6,736 nt of DNA from Candidatus Eiseniibacteriota bacterium. GTDB lineage: Bacteria > Arandabacterota > Arandabacteria > Arandabacterales > Arandabacteraceae. Location: NCBI GenBank assembly GCA_030592245.1, contig JAUVJV010000128.1, positions 1 through 6,736 of the forward strand. The letters run 5' to 3'. The notes beneath the pieces were generated by a model. It worked only from the letters and a program-made list of their open reading frames with translations, was not told the origin of the DNA and ran no database searches. Positions 6,163 to 6,736 of this stretch are shown in pieces. The translations under genes were made by a program, and so were the position numbers. The stretch's first letter is position 1; each line of letters opens with the position of its first letter.

Positions 6163-6688
6163 GGAGCTGACCGGTCGCTTTGTACCCTACATGATCATCG
6201 GAGGACAGGCGGTTCTCCTCTACGGCGAGCCCAGGCTGACCAAGGATATTGATGTCACCCTGGGGCTGGGCTTTGAAAGCCTTCAGACAATCAAGGAACT
6301 GGTTGCGAGACTTTCTTTCGTGATTCTGGTGGAGGACCCGGAGGCCTTCGTCCGCAAGACCATGGTGCTGCCCATTCTAGATGAAGACACTGGTATCAGG
6401 ATCGATTTCATATTCTCTTTCTCTGAGTATGGGAAGCAAGCGATCGAAAGAGCGATAAGTGTCACGATGAAGGGTACGCCGGTTAGCTTTGCCTCACTCG
6501 AGGATGTCGTCATACACAAAATTGTGGCTGGCAGGCCTCGTGACATAGAAGATATTGGGTCAATACTCCTTAAGAACCCCGATTATGACAGCGGCTATAT
6601 TGATAGATGGCTCGGCGAGTTCGACACATCCCTCGGGGAAGCTCACTCGGATGCTTTCCATGCGCTTGTCCGGAGCCTCAAAGGCTAG
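6131..6688 (+). CDS. MNT/AbiEii-like nucleotidyltransferase (DUF6036-type)
   Basis: The product is 185 residues from a TTG start. The core of a polymerase-beta-like nucleotidyltransferase is visible: G-G-Q-A-V-L-L-Y-G (24-32), then K-D-I-D (38-41) with D39 and D41 as the metal-binding pair, and D92 in I-R-I-D-F-I as the third carboxylate. A later E-D-V-V-I-H-K (124-130) and G-R-P-R-D-I-E-D-I (134-142) match the conserved K and R-D-x-x-D region of AbiEii-type enzymes, so the active site appears intact. Relatives transfer a nucleotide to RNA or protein and serve as toxins in some modules, or as antitoxins in HEPN/MNT pairs. The TTG start is chosen because family members begin with a helix ending in 'P-Y-M-x-I-G-G', which it restores; the next in-frame ATG (6191) would cut into that motif. 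No good ribosome site precedes the TTG, so it likely depends on translation of the overlapping upstream gene. Confidence 0.86.
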   Translation: MFERILKRIDKELTGRFVPYMIIGGQAVLLYGEPRLTKDIDVTLGLGFESLQTIKELVARLSFVILVEDPEAFVRKTMVLPILDEDTGIRIDFIFSFSEYGKQAIERAISVTMKGTPVSFASLEDVVIHKIVAGRPRDIEDIGSILLKNPDYDSGYIDRWLGEFDTSLGEAHSDAFHALVRSLKG

Positions 6689-6736
6689 CCGGGCTATGCA
6701 CCTACGTGGGTGTTGCACGATCTGCATAAAGGAAGG
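6689..6736. other. Right-edge tail downstream of the nucleotidyltransferase
   Basis: Forty-eight bases after the TAG. A short CACC-TACGTG-GGTG inverted repeat (about 6700-6713) is present without a following T-run. AAAGGAAGG at the very end could be the ribosome site of a gene starting beyond the window. Confidence 0.3.

Overview
The window reads as chromosomal DNA of a Gram-negative-type, probably uncultivated bacterium. It has the end of an outer-membrane beta-barrel gene, a lipoprotein-type enzyme, and a very large exported repeat protein ending in a FlgD-like / type IX-sorting-like beta domain. That kind of tail is common in the FCB group and related candidate phyla, but the lineage call is inference. 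Base composition is moderately GC-rich and looks even across the genes by eye.

Layout, left to right. (1) Positions 2-307 (+): C-terminal end of a beta-barrel protein of the 'transporter / phenol MetA-like' kind. (2) 391-2112 (+): a complete Amidohydrolase_3 (YtcJ-like) metal-dependent hydrolase with an N-terminal lipoprotein-like signal; it follows the barrel gene by 83 bases and may share its transcript. (3) 2113-2666: no intact gene, but about 2291-2587 (+) holds a decayed, frameshifted C-terminal remnant of a large serine recombinase. (4) 2667-5501 (-): a 944-residue secreted protein made of seven ~50-residue repeats, an IPT/TIG-like domain, seven more repeats and a C-terminal sorting-like domain; this suggests two seven-bladed beta-propellers. 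(5) 5502-5919: a divergent spacer with a short direct repeat and a 7-bp inverted repeat. (6) 5920-6162 and 6131-6688 (+): two overlapping genes, an 80-residue protein of unknown function (GTG start) and a 185-residue MNT/AbiEii-like nucleotidyltransferase (TTG start). Together they have the form of a toxin-antitoxin-like module. The last 48 bases hold no recognisable gene.

Genes 1 and 2 suggest uptake and envelope-located hydrolysis of an unknown amide or cyclic-amide compound. Gene 4 is an exported, likely surface-displayed protein. The nucleotidyltransferase pair and the recombinase relic are accessory elements. The most original signals are the 80-residue / nucleotidyltransferase pair and the symmetric 7 + IPT + 7 repeat protein. 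No database search was possible, so family names rest on motif recognition.
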